From assembly GCA_030847615.1 (NCBI GenBank), contig JAUMIR010000005.1, forward strand, positions 173,690,596 to 173,754,595: a stretch of 64,000 bases of DNA, in the 5' to 3' direction. Positions 21,250 through 32,895 of this stretch are shown in pieces. Numbering within the stretch: the stretch's first letter is position 1; each line of letters opens with the position of its first letter. Made by a program: the position numbers and the translations under genes. Origin of the DNA: Gambelia wislizenii. Lineage: Eukaryota; Chordata; Lepidosauria; Squamata; Crotaphytidae. The notes beneath the pieces are model-generated. The model saw only the letters and a list, made by a program, of their open reading frames with translations. It was not told the DNA's origin and searched no databases.

Positions 21250-22595
21250 ACCTTGGCTTGTTTGGTTCAGCCATTTGAATATATTACTTTAACTACACAA
21301 TATGTTGCACATAGAAACCCTTGACATTTTTTTCTTCTGAAGTATTATGTATCCCCCAAGTGTAGATTATTTTTCAAGTAATAATTTATAGCCCCCCAAA
21401 GTAACTTTTCTGACCTCTGCTCTTCATCAATTTGAGTTTAGTCTGTTTGTGTCTAGTCCTCAGTCTACTGCAAAGCATCAGATTAGTTGATTACTGTATG
21501 ACTATACTGAGAAACCACACAAATGTCAAGGGCTATAAAGTGTTTAAAGCCAGTTCAGTAGTTTCTTTGCACAGAATGAATGGGAAATTGTCATGTCCTC
21601 TGCTTTACCCAGAAAAATGTCTTGAGACAGAATGATTGTATGAAAGGTACTGATAAAACAGAATGAAGCCTTGGAGTGGGGGAAGGGAACAGGAAAAAAC
21701 CACAAAGAGCCCTGGTAAGACAATAATCATCACATTTAAGGAAGGGCTATGGCTACCATCACTGTATTATCATGGCTTAGGAAGCTGGGGCAAGCCAAAG
21801 GCCAAATAGGAATAGCCAGGAATGAGACTTAAAGAAGATCCATTGAATTATTTCACAGGTGTACTTGAAATAACCAAGTAGCTCTTTGTTTGTAAAACAG
21901 AAGAGCCAGCTATTATTCAGTTACTTTGCAAAGGACAGTACCCAATATGGTTATTCCACTGATGAAACAACTTCGTTTGTGGTAGTGGTTGGTTGCTAGC
22001 ACAACATTGGCTTTCAGCCAAAGCAGTTACGTAGCAAGTAATGCACCAGGTGTGTAAAGGTTAACTGAATAAAATTTATCATTTGAGAAGATAAAAATGT
22101 GAACTTTCTTTTAATTGCCATGATCTGCATGCAATGACCACCTCCTCTTCTTCCTCTTTTTTAAAAAGTGCAGCCTACTGAGCATTGCAAACCTCTTTCT
22201 CCAGACAGAACACTCTCTAAATTGCCTTCAGCCTCCTAGGTGACAGATGAGATCATCTTGAAAGATCTGTGCTCTTTGAGCAGTTCTGTTCTTTCTACAG
22301 ATTGGCTGACATTTGTAGGCTCTGGAACACACACACACACATGAGATATGCTTGGTAACCACATAAAAATAAATACCAGTGTGATATTTAAAATGGACAG
22401 GTAAGCAGGACCAACAAAAATGCAGACGTTTGCCACTATTTGGTTTCTCCACACCAAATAGAAGGTGAAGTGTATGTTCATTTTGCACCAGAACATCTTG
22501 CCCATCATCACAGTGCACAGCTGAGATGAATAATGTAGTGGCAATATTCAAAAACTAATGTAAAAACAGCTTCCACATCACCATCAGTCTCAGCC
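21250..22595. other. unassigned non-coding stretch
   Basis: No supported gene. Two overlapping minus-strand frames of just over 100 codons (22228-22551) are in different frames of the same DNA, lack domains and contain a CA-repeat, so they are rejected. Confidence 0.45.
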
Positions 22596-23612
22596 TGGAA
22601 CTATCTACAAAATAAGTCTACTTTTTGTACTGCTACATGAATGCCTGAGCACCACACTGTATCACAAACCCACTGACTGCTACACATACTTAGATGCCTC
22701 CAGTTTTCACGCTGAAGACACTACCAAATCCATAGTTTACCACCAAGCCCTCTGATATAATCACATCTGCTCAGACCCACAAGAAAGGGACACCAAACTC
22801 ATGGAATTACAACAAGCATTCATCAAACTACAGTACTCACCATATGAAGTAAAAACACACACACAGCCAAATTGACAGGGTAAGACTTGTACCCAGGACT
22901 AACCTATTACACAACAGACTGAAGACAGGAAATGACAGGACCCTACTAGTGATCACATAAAGCTCTCAATTAAGACCCCTCAGGTTCCTGAACTACAACC
23001 TATTTTGGAGAATAACACTGCTCTTTCAAAGGCTCTTGGTGGCAGACCTGTACTTGCTTACAGTCTCCTAATCTCAAATAATTACTTACTGACAGGAGGA
23101 TATACAACATAGATGGGGATATGGGCATAAGACCTTGGCACACACCCAGATGTCAACTCTGCCCACACAACTACTCAGAAAATGTCGTCACAGGATCTAA
23201 TCACATCACCCACAATATTAGAGATACTTTCACTTGTTCATCCTCTAATGTGATATATGCCATCATTTGTCAACAATGCCCTTCAACACTCTACATTGGG
23301 CAAGCAGGCCAGTCTCTGTGCCAGAGGATAAATGGATGTAAATATGATATTAGGAATGAGAATACACAAAAACTGGTTGCTGGACACTTCAGTCTTTCTG
23401 GGCATGCCATCTCTGACCTCAGGAGAAGTTTACTTAAACAAAAAAACTACAAAGGAAGATTGGAAAGAGAAACAGCCAAATTGGAATATATCTACAAATA
23501 CCAGTCCATCAACCGTGGGTTGAACTAAGGAGATTATCACATGAGGCTTTACCACCACTACTAGAGCAGGATAAGAGCAGATGTGACCGTTCCTTGTCAC
23601 AAGATGCCGTTT
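22596..23612 (+). mobile_element. Penelope-like element, 3' part
   Basis: A decayed plus-strand reading first shows the late RT region of Penelope-like elements ('YHKPTDCYTYLDASS' near 22670), then stops. An open frame of 135 codons at 23121-23528 holds a GIY-YIG endonuclease: 'VIYAIICQQCP' (the GIY part with a Cys pair), then 'LYIGQAGQSLCQR' (YIG and the catalytic-type Arg), then a distal basic region. RT followed by GIY-YIG is diagnostic of Penelope-like retrotransposons. Upstream RT motifs are missing or broken. It meets a second, inverted Penelope-like copy at about 23613. Confidence 0.75.
23121..23528 (+). pseudogene. GIY-YIG endonuclease domain of Penelope-like element
   Basis: A 135-codon open frame, the C-terminal end of a once longer polyprotein. 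The domain begins around residue 45 (VIYAI) with CQQC, YIG at about 58-60, and Arg at about 68. The frame has no start of its own that makes sense in the element, and its upstream RT portion is broken by stops, so I treat it as a pseudogene fragment. Confidence 0.7.
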
Positions 23613-24470
23613 GTGAAATCGAAGGCTTTCACGGCCAGCATCCATAGATTTTTCTTGGTTTTTTTTCAGGCTGTGAGGCTGTGTTCTGGAATAGTTTCTT
23701 TCTGACGTTTTGCCTGCATCTGTAGCTGGCATCCTCAGAGAATGGTTGGGTAGGTGTGTGTGTGTGGAGTTTATATGCTGTGAACCCCTTTTGTGGAGGA
23801 TATGTAAATTTTGTGTAATTGAATGGTTAGTTTCTGGGTATAGAAATGCAAGGCTCATTAGTGCCTGTTTGGCTAATGGTTGGTTGTTCAGCCATTATCT
23901 GCTAGGAATCCCCCTGCCCCTGGGTGGAATTCTTTTGTAAGTGTTGAGTTTTGATTCTATTGTATTTCAAAACTGGGAGCCAGATTTTGTTTAATTTTAG
24001 GGTTTCTTCTTTCCTGTTGAAGTTGTCCAGGTGTTTTGTGGATTTCAATAGCTTCTCTGTACATTCTGACATGATAGTTGTTGGCCTGGTCTAGAATTTC
24101 TGTGTTTTTAAATAGCATTTTGTGTCCAGGATGGTTTATCACATGTTCTGTTATTGCTGATTTTTCTGGCTGGCCTAGTGTGCAGTGTCTCTCATGTTCC
24201 TTGCTTCGTGTTTGCACACTGTGTTTAGTGGTCCCTATGTAAACTTGTCCACAGCTGCATTGTATGCGGTAAACTCTTGCAGCTGTGAGAGGGTTTATTT
24301 TGTCCTTTGCTGAGCGTACCATTTCTTGGATTTTCTTGGTTGGTCTGTAGATTGTTTGGAGGTTGTGTTTCCTCATCAGTTTCCCTATTCTGTCTGTGAC
24401 TCCTTTGATGTATGGTAAAAATACCTTCCCTTTGAGTGGCTGTTTTTCTTCTTTACATATACTTTGTTAT
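23613..24470 (-). mobile_element. Penelope-like element, 3' part (second, inverted)
   Basis: Minus strand. An open frame at 24376-23957 (139 codons) encodes 'VYRIQCSCGQVYIGTTKHS' and 'RSKEHERH', a GIY-YIG endonuclease from a different Penelope-like lineage than the neighbour. The reading continues upstream to about 24470 ('LPYIKGVTDRIGKLMRKHN'). Downstream is a 3' UTR with 'gatgccagctacagatgcag' and a terminal 'ggccgtgaaagccttcgat' on the minus strand, an end I associate with vertebrate Penelope-like elements. Confidence 0.75.
23957..24376 (-). pseudogene. GIY-YIG endonuclease domain of Penelope-like element
   Basis: 139 codons, open to the stop at 23957. The motif order is R-V-Y-R-I, C-S-C, V-Y-I-G, R, E-H-E-R-H, matching the catalytic layout of GIY-YIG nucleases. 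The sequence differs strongly from the 23121 frame, so the two do not come from a simple inverted duplication. It is a 5'-truncated fragment without RT. Confidence 0.7.
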
Positions 24471-24498
24471 GTAGCAGAGGCACTAAGGAACTCTATTA

Positions 24499-24671
24499 GG
24501 ACTTTTTCAGATGGAGACGCTGGGCAGGAAAAATATCACACTCAAATGTCCCAGCGGTACTGCAACAGTACTGCTGGGAGGAACGTCATCCAAAACGGAC
24601 GCCCTCTTGCTCTGCAGCGTCGCAACCTGGCGACGCTGCTAGCGTTACTTTTCTTCCATCCGAAAAAGTCC
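24499..24671. mobile_element. Harbinger-like MITE, short (copy B1)
   Basis: 173 bp with ends GGACTTTTTCAGATGG and CCATCCGAAAAAGTCC and a TTA duplication at 24496-24498 and 24672-24674. It has the same ends as the foldback elements at 26367 and 57223, but its body is not one long palindrome. Confidence 0.7.
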
Positions 24672-24674
24672 TTA

Positions 24675-25068
24675 GTAAGTTGCGAAGCTGCATAATGGGA
24701 TGGGTGTCTCAGTGCGCCTTGGCAATAGTGTCCTGATGCACATTGGGTTCTATCAAATGTACATTGGCACTCCCTAGCCAGTTTCCTGATGCACAACTGG
24801 ACTGATGAACATCAGTCCCAATGTGCATCAGCCACTTTGGTGGCTCCCCTACATAGTAACATAACAGCAGCACTTCACTCTGTGGCATCACTAAGGCTGG
24901 TGTCACCTCTTGTCCCAAAGGTTTCACTTAACATGGTTCAGCCTCTTCATATCCCCCTAGTGCTACCACTGCCTTCTCTAGATACAGATGCTATGGAACT
25001 GTCCATGTCCAATTACTGCAGATGCAAGTCCACTTATGAAGATGTGAGTCTCCAACAGGATCAATAGC
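24675..25068. other. unassigned non-coding stretch
   Basis: Contains several near-repeats of 'GATGCACATTGG' and 'aatgtacattgg' within 150 bp (24730-24830) but no recognised element or gene. Confidence 0.4.
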
Positions 25069-25562
25069 AGTATAGTGTCTAAATTGAGGGAAGTAATAGT
25101 GCCACTGTATTCTGCTTTGGTTAGACATCACCTGGAATACTGTGTCCAGTTCTAGGCACCACAATTCAAGAAGGATGTTGACAAGCTGGGAATGTATCCA
25201 GAGGAGGGTGACCAAAATGTTAAAAGGTCTGGAAGCCATGCCCTATGAGGAGTGGCTTAGGGATCTTGGTATGTTTAACCTGGTAAAGAGAAGTTTAAGA
25301 GGTGACATGATAGCCATGTTTAAATATTTGAAGGGATGTGATAGTGAAGATGGAGCAAGCCTGCTTTCTGCTGCTCCAGAGACAAGGACACAGAGCAATG
25401 GACTCAAACTACTGGAAAAGAGATTCCACGTAAGCATTAGGTAGAACTTCCTGACAGTAAGAGCTATTAGACAGTGGAATGTGCTGCCTCAGAGTGTGGT
25501 GGAGTCTCATTCTTTAGAGGTCTTTAAACAGAGGCTGGATGGCCATCTGTTGAGAATGCTTT
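25069..25562 (+). mobile_element. CR1 LINE 3' fragment
   Basis: Encodes the end of the CR1 RT ORF: 'RRVTKMLKGLEAMPYEE', 'LRDLGMFNLVKRSLRGDMIAMF', 'YLKGC'. It is closely parallel to the better copy at 49100. The 3' end is cut before the typical octamer tail. The frame is partly broken in the first 100 bases. Confidence 0.8.
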
Positions 25563-26363
25563 GACTGATCAATGAAATCAATGAAAAATGCACAAAGGCT
25601 TTCATGGTCTTTCCCAGTTGGGTGGAGGGAGATTGCATGAACTAATGAAATAAGCAAATATTTACATCACACAGAGATGCAAAATGCATAGAAAAAAGTT
25701 GTGTTATAATAATAGTACCTTTTTGGCCCCTGAAATGTGACACAGTTTAGGACCTTATCAGCATGATATCATGGTTGGAGCATTGGATTATGACTCTGGA
25801 GACCAGAGTGTTACCTGAATTGCATGGGGTCCATGAAGAACCAACTTGTGTCCAGATATTAATATGGGGAATTTTAATTAGCTCATTATGGCAAGAAGAG
25901 GCTGGGTTACTATGGGATCTTTTGACCTATGTATACCAATTCTAACTGATGAGACTCACAGCCAGGAAATAAAATGACAATTGTTTTTATTGAAAAATCA
26001 TCACAGAAACATACACAGAGATCTACTCAAGCTTCAGGCAGTTGCACAAGGCTAGCAAAGAATAGGAGGAAGTATTAGGATAGAGGAATAGAGTTAGGGA
26101 TGATGGGCTATACTATACCTGTCCAAAGAACAGAGATTTGTGCAGAGCAGAAGTATGTCTATGCACACCGGGTGACCCAGCAAACCAACAGAATGATGGC
26201 CTCTGGGAAACTGAGTACACTTTGGCAGTATTTTGCGGTGATATTTATATTTTATATTCCCCCTGAAGAGGTTTTATGAGTAGAATATACTGTTTGTTGA
26301 AGTTTTCCACAGTTGGACAATGAAAGCTCCAGCTCTGTTAACAGTCACTAATGGATGAAACAT
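25563..26363. other. mostly unassigned; SINE head at about 25765-25840
   Basis: 'tcatggttggagcattggat', 'atgactctggagaccagag' at 25770-25812 is the tRNA-like 5' part of the local SINE type in plus orientation, cut short. The remainder shows no recognised repeat or gene. Confidence 0.45.
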
Positions 26364-26366
26364 TAA

Positions 26367-26695
26367 GGAGATTTTCAGATGCGATTTTTGGCAGGATATA
26401 TTGCAAAACAGCTCTGTTGCTGCTGCGCGGCAGGGGAGCTATTTCGGACGACACCGTCCCTCTGCCGAAACCCTCCGTGTCACTTCCATGACAGAATGGA
26501 GGAAACCGCATCGTATTTCATTTACGATTGTTGCCCGTGAGTGAAATATGATGCGGTTTCCTCCGTTTTGTCATGGAAGTGACACGGAGGGTTTCGGCAG
26601 AGGGCCAGCATCATCCGAAACTGCTCCTGTGCCGCACAACAGCAACGGAGCTGTTTTGCTATATACCCTGCCGAAAATTGCGTCTGAAAATCTCC
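26367..26695. mobile_element. foldback MITE, Harbinger-like ends, 329 bp (copy B2)
   Basis: Ends GGAGATTTTCAGATGCG and CGTCTGAAAATCTCC, with TAA at 26364-26366 and 26696-26698. The whole element is one near-perfect palindrome: two arms of about 150 bp around a short centre near 26525-26540. A 'GCTGCTGCGCGGCAGGGG' block lies in the left arm and its decayed inverse in the right. There is no gene. A single-stranded copy would form a long hairpin. Confidence 0.85.
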
Positions 26696-26698
26696 TAA

Positions 26699-27054
26699 GA
26701 CTGATGGGTGCCAGGCAACCTTCTATTATTCTAGGAGAGGTGGGATGGAAAGCCAATTTTGTGGAGCAAAGAGTGTCCGGCCACTCTGGTTGAATTAGTG
26801 AATGACTTACTTCCAGGTACGTCCAGGAGAATTAGCAGATTTCCACCCTAACTGTCAGTCCAAGGGGCGTCCACATGGTTACTACCCGGGTGGGTCTTTT
26901 AGGAATTCAGGATGGCTTCTTCCTTAGGCTTTCTGAGTAAACCTTGAGTCCTTGCGTTTGGGACGTCTTGGTCTACTACCAGCCATGTGGAATACCAATA
27001 AATAAGCAAATGTATGAAATATAGCCAGCTGATGAATTATTGAAAGGGAGGGGG
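26699..27054. other. unassigned non-coding stretch
   Basis: Nothing recognised. Confidence 0.4.
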
Positions 27055-27214
27055 TATAATGGAAACCCACTGAGTGACCTTGTGCAAGTCACATTTTCTC
27101 AGCTTCAGATGAAGGGAAAGGCAAATCCCCTCTGAACAAATTTTGCCAAGAAAATCCCATGATAGTTTTGCCCTAGGATCACCATAAGTCAGAAATGACT
27201 TGAAGACACACAAC
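27055..27214 (+). mobile_element. tRNA-derived SINE, 5'-truncated
   Basis: Lacks the tRNA-like head. It begins 'ggaaacccactgagtgacc' and ends with 'accataagtcagaaatgact', 'tgaagacacacaacaacaa', the BovB-like tail of the 14740 copy. Confidence 0.75.
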
Positions 27215-28152
27215 AACAAAAATGTTTTAATTTGGCCTTGCACAAGATTGCTATGGTGTTGCCCTTCTCCTAGTAATTTGAATGAGCTTGTTTAAGAGAG
27301 CTGCTTAACACAACTGATTCATCTTTCCTCATGGAAGGGCTTGTTCCAGATTTAAATCATGTTCTTCTGAGCCCCATGATAATTTCTGAGGCCAAGGAGC
27401 AAAAATATAAAAGAGAGAAAAGAACAGAGGAAAAGAAGTCAATTCAATACATACACTACAGATATTTCATTCTATGCATGAGCGAGAATTTCCAGCTTCT
27501 GCCTCTGTTCAGGAAAAAGGAGCCCTGTGCGTGTGCTGAAAGAATAATTTTGGAGTGTGGTTTAGTCTGCACTAAGTGGAAATAGGTATTCACAAAGTTC
27601 CATCTGTGAGCTAGTGACGGTCAAGCTTCCATCTGGAGTGGGCTGGACTGAAATAAGCTCATATGGGGATCATACCAGAATTAGCTTACTTTAAATTCAA
27701 TCCTATTTGAAACTTCTGATCTTGGCATGCTCCCAAGGAGAACACAATGAGATCTAGAGATCTCCCCAGTCTCGTTATGAATCCTGTTCTTTTTCTAAAA
27801 TGGATTTTGCAATATAACAAGCTAAAGGGATGTTATTGCAACATTGATTACATTCCAAAAAATGGGAGAAACAGAGTCCCATTCACTGGTATCACTTCAT
27901 GCCACATTTTTCAGGGAGAGAGAGTAGCTGACACCCACAATGATGCTTAATGATGGCTGCAGCAGACAGCACTCCTTCTCATCATCTCCATCAAATGAGG
28001 CATGATTTGTACAGGACATACATCAGGCAAAATCTCTTCTCAGTGTAAGAGTGAGTCAGCATAACTCACTGGCCAGTAAGTGCATTTAAATGTAGGCCTC
28101 CAAAATGGGCATGGAAAGCCTGCAGTGGGGAGAGATTTTGATCCAGCCACTT
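27215..28152. other. unassigned non-coding stretch
   Basis: No supported gene or repeat. An A-rich purine run lies at 27385-27445. Confidence 0.45.
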
Positions 28153-28155
28153 CAG

Positions 28156-28738
28156 GGACTTTATCAGACCATCCCCTAAACCCCATTCTTTTGCCGGCAT
28201 AACTTTGCCATTTTTATGCCGGCAAAAGAACTCCCCATGCCACATTTACCTCCTATCCATGAAAAGGCTTCCCGGGCAATGAACGAGGAGTAAACAGAGC
28301 TCTGTTCACTTCCTCATTTGAAATCCTGCATATTCTCGAGAGAATACATAGCATGGGAAATTCAAAAATACTAACAACAAAGTTAAAGTTACACAAAGCA
28401 CCTAAACACACTAAAAAAGTCCCAAGTAAACTGGGGAGGGTCATAAAAAGTGTGTCACCTTCCTGGATGTCACAATCTCACCTGGAAGTGTTCTCGCTGG
28501 CCCGGCCATTGACACTGCATTCACGTGAGTACAATGGCACAAAGTTTCAAATGCCGGCAATGCCAGCACAAATGCACCATGGGGATCAACTGATGGCTTG
28601 AGCCATCAATAAAACAATAAAAAACTGGGGGGGGGGTTGACAGGACATGATCATGAAAGGGCAACGTCATTTGGTACACGCCCTTTCGTGATCTTTATGT
28701 GTCTTATGACACCTTATTTGCCTTGCCTGATAACGTCC
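28156..28738 (+). mobile_element. Harbinger-like MITE (copy A4)
   Basis: 583 bp, starts GGACTTTATCAGACC, ends GCCTGATAACGTCC. It is flanked by CAG on both sides (28153-28155, 28739-28741), a 3-bp duplication that is not TWA. The family core is at 28334-28343 (TCTCGAGAGA). A small inner hairpin TTTTGCCGGCATAA...TTATGCCGGCAAAA at about 28190-28230 adds a second palindrome near the left end. Confidence 0.7.
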
Positions 28739-28741
28739 CAG

Positions 28742-29893
28742 GTCTAAATGAAACCAATTCATGGGGAAAAGAAAGGGAACTGAGAGGAGGCAGACTGGGG
28801 TGAAAGCAATGAGCTGAGTCAAAAGTTTGAAGAGGGAAGGTCTCAGCTTATAATTAGCCCAAAAGTTTGAAAATGTGGAAGCTAATAATAGTCTGAATCT
28901 ATCAGTTCTGAAGTTTTAACTGCCCATTTTGCTTTAGAGAATCATCTTTCTGCCTTTTTGCTATTCACTGGAGTGTGATTGTCCCCTCCCTTTCCACTAT
29001 CTCACTTCATACATTTTTCAAAAAAAAATTACATTGCATTTGTTAATAAAAGGATTGTCTAGTGCCATTGTATTGCAAGTGGAACTGCGTAACTTCTTAG
29101 TTGACCCTGAATGCTATGTTTTTCCTTTCCTATTAAGGATTATAAATTATCCTGAGAGAAATTTCATCTCCCATCTATTTGGTATTACAGTATAGTTGTT
29201 TCAGGAAAGATCTTTGAGCATGATGTGAACTCCCTGGTGGATCCTCCTTTCAGATCTTTCATCCACAAATCTATATGGATCCTAATGTATCTTCCTGCAC
29301 ATGCACTGCTCAGATGTTAAGTGTGTAAATTTAAAGAAACAAGAAGATTTCAGGGTAACGTTAATTTCCTTAGCCACTTCTGACAAACAATTTCCCAGGA
29401 ACACCCTCCAGGCCATAATTTTTTAAATGAGATGAAACCCACTCTCATTACATTTCCAGAAATTTCAGTCAACAGAAAAAATGTAGTTAAATGTGAGTCA
29501 TGCATAAATAAGATGGTGGTAGTTGTTGTTGTATTGATTTTAGACTCTGATCTGGTAATGAGTTAAGTATTTCTGTCCAAATTCTTTGACTCCTCTGGTT
29601 CTGATTCAAAGATTAATTCCACAGAAAGATTGTGAATTCCATTTATGCCTTAAAACAAAGTTTAGTAAAATTCTTGAAACATGGAAGGCTGCATTGCACT
29701 TCCTGGGATCTTCTTCCACCACTATAGTTGCCAATGAAGAAGCTCTAGGTCAGGGGTGGCAAATTCTCAAAGGCTAGGGGACCATACTTCCCCCTGGGAT
29801 CTTGGAGTAATGCACCATTCCAGCCACTCCCACCCCACTGTGGAAAAAAATTCTAAAAACAGTTGGAGGGGCTTGGGAGGCCTGCAGGGGGAT
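28742..29893. other. unassigned non-coding stretch
   Basis: No gene supported. 'TCAGGGGTGGCAAATTCTCAAAGG' at about 29751 resembles the end of a hAT-type element, as do sites at 35875 and 57917, but no partner end is visible. Confidence 0.4.
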
Positions 29894-29896
29894 ATA

Positions 29897-30481
29897 GGAC
29901 TTTGTCACCCCCCCTTAAACCTGTTCTTTTCCCAGCATAACTTTGCTGTTTTTATGCTGGCAAAAGAACTCTCCATGCCACACCTACTTTCACTCTCGTC
30001 CAAAGGCTTTTCCTGCAATGAAAGAGGAAGTGAATGGAGGTCTGTTTACTTCCTCTTTGAAATCCCGGTATTCTCGTGAGAATACATAGCACGGGAAATT
30101 CAAAAACAAAAACAGAATATAACAGAGAAAAGGTTACAAAAAGCACCTAAACACACTAAAAAAAGTCCCACATAGCCCGAGGAGGGTAATAAAAAAGTGT
30201 GTCACCTACCTGGATGCGGCAATCTCACCTGGAAGTGTTCTGGCCAGACTGGCCATTGATGCTGCATTCACATGAGTACAATAGCACAAAGTTTCAAACA
30301 CTGGCAATGCCAGCACAAAAGCACCATGGGCATCAATTGACAGCTTGAGCTGTCAATAAAAAAAGCAGGACTTTTTTTTACAGGACATGATCACAAAAGG
30401 GCAATGTCATGTGTTACACATGCCCTTTCGCGAATATTAGGCATCCTTATGACACCTTATTTGCCCTGTCTGATAACTTCC
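29897..30481 (+). mobile_element. Harbinger-like MITE (copy A5)
   Basis: 585 bp, starts GGACTTTGTCACC, ends GTCTGATAACTTCC, flanked by ATA on both sides (29894-29896, 30482-30484). It is a close relative of the 28156 copy with the same inner hairpin and the core TCTCGTGAGA at 30072-30081. Near the right end it contains an inverted pair 'aaagggcaatgtcatgtg' and 'cacatgccctttcg'. Confidence 0.75.
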
Positions 30482-30484
30482 ATA

Positions 30485-31319
30485 AAGCAATCCTGTGTTC
30501 ACACACAGCCCATGGTCCACACTTTCCCCACACTTGCTCTAGGGTGACAGGGCTCTCTGCTTCACCACACAGGAAAGGCAAGGTGTAAGAGATGTGAATT
30601 ATGGCAGCACTTGTAATGTGTTGGGAGTGAAATGGAAAATCACAGGGAAATCACAACAAGGCAAGTACAATTGCTTTTCGCTATTGGGCTGTTTGGTGCT
30701 GCAACAGAAGCCAAGTCAGCAGCAGCAGCAAGGGGGCTTACCAGCCTTCACCAGTGGGTTATTTGTGGCCCAGCCGGCAGCCCTGAGTCCCTACGGTGGC
30801 CCCCGCAGCTGCCTTGCCTGGCATGGGGGCTGCCATTGTTGCTTCTCCTTCCCAGTATGCTCGGCGGTCAGGAAGGAAGGTGAAAAAATCCCACCAATCA
30901 GGGCAAGCCTCCCTCACCCTATCTACAGTTTTCTACAGAACTACAGTTTTGAAAGCCTATTTTGGGTGAATACAGTAGCTTTTAAATGGCTATTAACACT
31001 CACAGAGGCATTTGGGAGGGACAATTAACCATTTAATGCCAATTTTTGACCTGGCATAGGGGTGTTGTAGAGATTCAAGGACTGAGGGCCCTGTCAGACT
31101 GCATGGACTACTCTTTGCCCACTCCTCATATCAAGGAACTATAATTTTGGTCATGGTCCTGAGGATCTCCAAACAAACATAAGGAAGCACCAGTGGACTG
31201 TAAACTGAGCAGGTATTTCTGCCCCAAAGGTGGTTGTTAATGAATAGTACATCGGAATAGACTCTGACATATGATTATGAGGGAAATCATATTTTAATTA
31301 AATCTTCTGAGAGGATAAC
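30485..31319. other. unassigned non-coding stretch
   Basis: A GC-richer block at about 30690-30900 gives open frames of 83 and 144 codons with no domain. I see no gene. Confidence 0.4.
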
Positions 31320-31480
31320 ATGTTATACTGGAGCTAACATTTTAAATACTGCTTTTAGCCTGTTTTTACCTTTATTCTGTATCCCTTTTTACCTGTGCTG
31401 GTCTATGACCGTAATAAAGATTCTATTCTATTCTATTCTATTCTATTCTATTCTATTCTATTCTATTCTATTCTATTCTA
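31320..31480 (+). mobile_element. LINE 3' end with (ATTCT)n tail
   Basis: 'TGTTATACTGGAGCTA', 'ttttacctttattctgtat', 'gctggtctatgaccgtaata' match the last 150 bp of the LINE at 11450-12675. The tail here is a run of about 12 ATTCT units, against about 4 imperfect ones there. Strongly 5'-truncated. Confidence 0.75.
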
Positions 31481-31950
31481 ACAAGAGTCCTTTGAATGCA
31501 AAGGCAAAGTCATTTTTTTTCTTTGTACTTGCCCAGCTTTTCCAATAAAGTCCTCTTCCTGCCACCACCATTTTAAGTTGTGGTCAAATTAACCAATTGA
31601 TACCTAATGCATAGATGGAGCAAACTGTTTCCCCCCCCCCAGCCAATTTCTTCCATATATCCTTTGTAGAATTAAGCATAAGCCAATTTTTTTAAAGGTA
31701 TTTTTTAAAGGTATTACTAGGTTTTTGATATTGTCTCTAATGCTATGCTACTGCAGTGAGGACATTTCCAAGGCAATCCACCTTGCTTGTTTAAAAGAGG
31801 CACTGGGCCAACACTTGAAAGCTCCAAGAAGTTAAAAGATTATAAGGCAGGCTAGAAATAATATATGAGACCATTGAGTAGCATCTCCTTTTTTTTTTTA
31901 AATAGTCACAGGAAAATGGGGTGGACAAAACCAGGACTATGGTACTGTGA
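31481..31950. other. unassigned non-coding stretch
   Basis: No repeat or gene recognised. Confidence 0.4.
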
Positions 31951-32895
31951 TGTTAGTATGCCTTACTACCTCCTCCCCATGGTATCTCATAACTGGAAAT
32001 GTTGGACACTTTGGGGGGCAGGTTGGCTGAGGCAGACAAGAGGTCAGTTGGAGGTCACAATGACCTGAGACATGTCTGGAAATATGATGGTGAAAAAGCC
32101 CATATTAGGATTGAGCAGGAAGCCCCCATAATGGGTTTATGCTAACAACCCAGTCATTAGAGGGGTATGGGCTAATCCTTTCTTCCAGCCCTGGGCATTT
32201 CAGCAATGATTCAATCAAGCAATTAAGTGACCATTCCTTAATCTATACCCCACAGCAATCTCTCCTCATACCCTCTCCTATCCAACCTTAAGAGGTTGTC
32301 GCAAAACCATCAATGGTCTATATCTCCACAACTAAAGCAATCAGTTGAGTTTTGTTTCCATTGTCTATTCTGTGAGAGAGTCATCCTAGCTTTGTTATTA
32401 CCAAATTTGCCCTTCCAAGGCACAGAATAGGGTATAAATGTTAGACACCTAACAATAGTAAAGTGTGCCACAGTGGAAAAATCTGGCCACTCTCTTTCTT
32501 GGTGCACCCCAGATAAGAATTTCCTGTGCCACCCTCAGATGCCTTTTCGAATATCCTCACTGCCAGAAACTCTTCTCTTCAAGACTGGTAACTATCACCC
32601 TATATTCCTGAACTTGTCTCTCTCTGTCAAACCTTTCTGTCTTTCTCTTCCATAGCTTTGCATGGTTTTTAAGAATATGTGTTGTTTTTGTTAGTTCACT
32701 TTGTGTTATTCCAATAAAATACTTTGTTTCACTTTAACTGGAGTGGTCTGTACAGTTAGTACTGATATATATAGGTGAAAAGATCCCCAGTTACCCTCTT
32801 CTTGCAGGCCTTCTTTTGAGCTAATAATCCCCTCAAACATTAAAGGAGATTTTGGCATCATGTGTGGGACTCTAAAACATTTCCCACCTCCTAGA
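31951..32895 (+). repeat. LTR of an ERV-like family (copy 1)
   Basis: Aligns with 38564-39465 over its whole length, and with 33300-33693 in inverse. It starts TGTTAGTATGCC, has GGTATAAATGTTAG near 32431 (TATA-like) and CCAATAAAATAC near 32711 (polyadenylation signal), the order expected in an LTR. Homology to copy 2 continues past the probable LTR end into 'TTTTGGCATCATG' near 32853, which may be the primer site and leader of the element. No gag, pol or env remains beside it. Confidence 0.6.

Noticed and set aside
20614..21292. Overlapping ORFs of 100-157 codons on both strands
   Set aside because: They arise from GC-rich and TG-repeat composition with low-complexity protein; no conserved domain.
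22228..22551. Two overlapping 100-codon minus-strand ORFs
   Set aside because: Different frames of the same DNA with no motif, including a CA microsatellite read as Cys/Val repeats.
23121..24376. GIY-YIG domains as a homing endonuclease or host repair gene
   Set aside because: RT remnants and typical 3' ends beside them show Penelope-like elements.
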